Assembly: GCA_030673645.1 (NCBI GenBank)
Contig: DAOVIO010000167.1
Span: 1-8,471, forward strand
DNA: 8,471 nucleotides
From: JAGLSB01 sp023135955
Lineage (GTDB): Bacteria > Bacteroidota > Bacteroidia > Bacteroidales > GCA-2748055
Direction: 5' to 3'
Part shown: in pieces, positions 6,913 through 8,471 of the stretch
How the letters are laid out: each line of letters starts with the position of its first letter
Position numbering within the stretch: the first letter of the stretch is position 1
Made by a program: the position numbers and the translations under genes
The notes under the pieces: generated by a model
Told to the model about the DNA's origin: nothing
The model's database searches: none
What the model saw: only the letters and a program-made list of their open reading frames with translations

Positions 6913-8471
6913 ATGAAGATTCTTCTTTTATCTGCAATTCTTATTCTTATAGAAACCTTAAGTGTTCAGGCACAAAATATTCGCGTTCTTAATGGTTCAA
7001 GCCATGAACCTGTGAAGAATGTAGCATTATACAATTCTCAAAGAAATCTAGCGACACTCACAGATACTGATGGTATGGCAAATATCAGCAATTTCGGGGA
7101 AAACGATAGTATTTTTTTTCAACACCCATCTTATGAGCCAATTGGTTTTCTAAGAATAGAATTATTAGGAATGACGGATGTTTCTTTAAACAAGAAAATA
7201 ATTTTAATCGATGAATTTGTGATTTCCGCAACGAAATCGAGAGAAAACAAGAAAGACGTAGCCTACCAGGTCGATGTTCTCGAGAGTTCTCAGTTGATGT
7301 ACAATACTGGTCAAACAGCAGCAGACATCCTTCTTTCATCAGGAAATCTGGTTATTCAGAAGTCTCAAGGCGGAGGGGGAAGCCCTATTTTACGTGGTAT
7401 GGAAGCAAACCGTGTCCTTCTAGTTGTTGACGGAGTACGATTAAATAACGCTATTTACAGAAGTGGTCATTTGCATAATTCTATTACTCTCGACAATTCA
7501 ATTCTTGACAGGGTTGAAGTTACATATGGTCCAACATCTCTTATTTATGGTAGTGATGCTCTTGGTGGAGTTATTCATTATTACACTATGGATCCTGTTT
7601 TCAGTCAGGATTCAGGAAGGTTCAATTTTCAGGCCCAGGCTTTTACAGGGTATTCTTCGGCAAATTCTGGAAAGGTCGCACATTTCAATATGAATAACGG
7701 ATTTAAAAAGATTGCTTTTTTAAGTTCTGTTTCTTATAAAGACCTGGGTGATATTAAAATGGGGAAATTCAAAAATCATTTTTATGGTGATTTTGGAGAA
7801 ATTAATCATTATGTTGGACAAATCAACGACCGCGATGTTACTCTTGGGAACCCGGATCCTTATACTCAAATCAATACCGGATATTCGCAACTGGATATTC
7901 TTCAAAAGATAAAATATTCCCCTTCAAAATATTTCGACTGGATTTTTAATCTCCAATACTCAACATCTTCAGAAATTGACCGTCTCGACAAACTCAACGA
8001 CTATAATGGTGAAAATTTAAAGTATGCAGAGTATTTCTATGGACCACAAAATCGACTCCTCACATCATTCAAATCGGTAATAAAAAAAGATAACTTACTA
8101 TTTACAAATATGACCTCTATTCTCGCTTTTCAGAAAATAGATGAGGACAGATATACTCGGAAATTTGATAATCAGGAAAGAATGATTCAGGAGGAAGATG
8201 TAAATGTTTATAGTTTAAATATTGATTTTTTTAAGCTTGTAAATTCAAAAAACAGGATTAATTATGGCATTGAAGTCAGCCATAACCTGGTTGGATCAGA
8301 TGCTTTTTATGAAAATATTGTAAATCTGAATACCCGATTGGCAGATACTCGCTATCCTGATGGAGGAAGTACATCCTGGTCCTATTCTGCTTACGGCAAT
8401 TACAAATGGTTTATTAATAATAAATTTGTCTTTTCTTCGGGAGCGCGTTATCAATTAGGGCAATACAATTC
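6913..8471 (+). CDS. TonB-dependent outer-membrane receptor, hemoglobin/heme-receptor-like (partial, 3' end outside window)
   Basis: An uninterrupted reading frame of 519 codons plus two bases runs off the window end; a full receptor of this kind would be about 700-800 aa, so the barrel's C-terminal part is missing. A signal peptide (residues 1-20, ending VQA|Q) is followed by a short carboxypeptidase-regulatory-like domain (about 22-97, with TDTDG at 50-54 and HPSYEP at 71-76). Next comes a TonB-box-like IDEFVISATKSR (99-110). The plug domain (about 112-226) contains SSGNLVIQKS, a GGGGSPILRGME block (153-164), NRVLLVVDGVRLNNAIYRSG (166-185) and the RVEVTYGPTSLIYGSDALGG signature (200-219). 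The barrel starts near residue 235 with alternating aromatic strands. The RSG-type plug motif matches Bacteroidota receptors often labelled hemoglobin/transferrin receptors; the real substrate cannot be read from this sequence. It imports a ligand across the outer membrane using TonB-ExbBD energy. Start at 6913 is supported by the signal peptide; no Shine-Dalgarno is present. Confidence 0.9.
   Translation, partial: MKILLLSAILILIETLSVQAQNIRVLNGSSHEPVKNVALYNSQRNLATLTDTDGMANISNFGENDSIFFQHPSYEPIGFLRIELLGMTDVSLNKKIILIDEFVISATKSRENKKDVAYQVDVLESSQLMYNTGQTAADILLSSGNLVIQKSQGGGGSPILRGMEANRVLLVVDGVRLNNAIYRSGHLHNSITLDNSILDRVEVTYGPTSLIYGSDALGGVIHYYTMDPVFSQDSGRFNFQAQAFTGYSSANSGKVAHFNMNNGFKKIAFLSSVSYKDLGDIKMGKFKNHFYGDFGEINHYVGQINDRDVTLGNPDPYTQINTGYSQLDILQKIKYSPSKYFDWIFNLQYSTSSEIDRLDKLNDYNGENLKYAEYFYGPQNRLLTSFKSVIKKDNLLFTNMTSILAFQKIDEDRYTRKFDNQERMIQEEDVNVYSLNIDFFKLVNSKNRINYGIEVSHNLVGSDAFYENIVNLNTRLADTRYPDGGSTSWSYSAYGNYKWFINNKFVFSSGARYQLGQYN

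Noticed and set aside
7463..7693. Open frame of 76 codons inside the TonB receptor gene
   Set aside because: It lies in another frame of a gene with clear plug motifs; its product has no recognisable features.

Overview
The window looks like a chromosomal segment from a member of the Bacteroidota, probably a Bacteroidales/Marinilabiliales-type marine or anaerobic lineage (order-level placement is only an impression). The DNA is AT-rich, genes have A/T-rich leaders with weak or no Shine-Dalgarno sequences, and several protein families are typical of the phylum: a DUF4834-like small protein, a DUF5723-like outer-membrane barrel, a lipoprotein with an acidic run after the lipobox, and a TonB-dependent receptor with an N-terminal carboxypeptidase-regulatory-like domain. 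No RNA genes, CRISPR arrays, insertion sequences or phage genes were seen, and base composition looks even across the window.

Layout. (1) 53-670, plus strand: an exported or membrane-anchored rhodanese-fold protein. The active-site cysteine is replaced by serine, and the only cysteine is the very last residue of a lysine-rich tail. (2) 712-6817, minus strand: four genes in one direction, read from 6817 downwards. They encode an 890-aa membrane-anchored DUF3352-like protein ending in a predicted seven-bladed beta-propeller, a 553-aa lipoprotein, a 492-aa DUF5723-type predicted outer-membrane barrel, and a 70-aa DUF4834-like single-pass membrane protein. Spacings are 19, 0 and 60 bp, so at least the first three look like one operon. 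(3) 6818-6912: a 95-bp divergent intergenic region holding an imperfect 13-bp direct repeat. (4) 6913 to the right edge, plus strand: the first 519 codons of a TonB-dependent receptor resembling the hemoglobin/heme receptor group, cut by the window end.

How the genes may work together. The minus-strand cluster encodes one protein for each layer of the envelope: an inner-membrane anchor with a large periplasmic part, a lipoprotein (possibly surface-exposed) and an outer-membrane barrel. This suggests a trans-envelope assembly of unknown function. The divergent TonB receptor shares the control region with this cluster, but the sequence does not show whether they are functionally linked. The most unusual single observations are the rhodanese-like protein with its displaced cysteine and the uncharacterised three-protein envelope cluster. 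No gap longer than 300 bp exists in the window.
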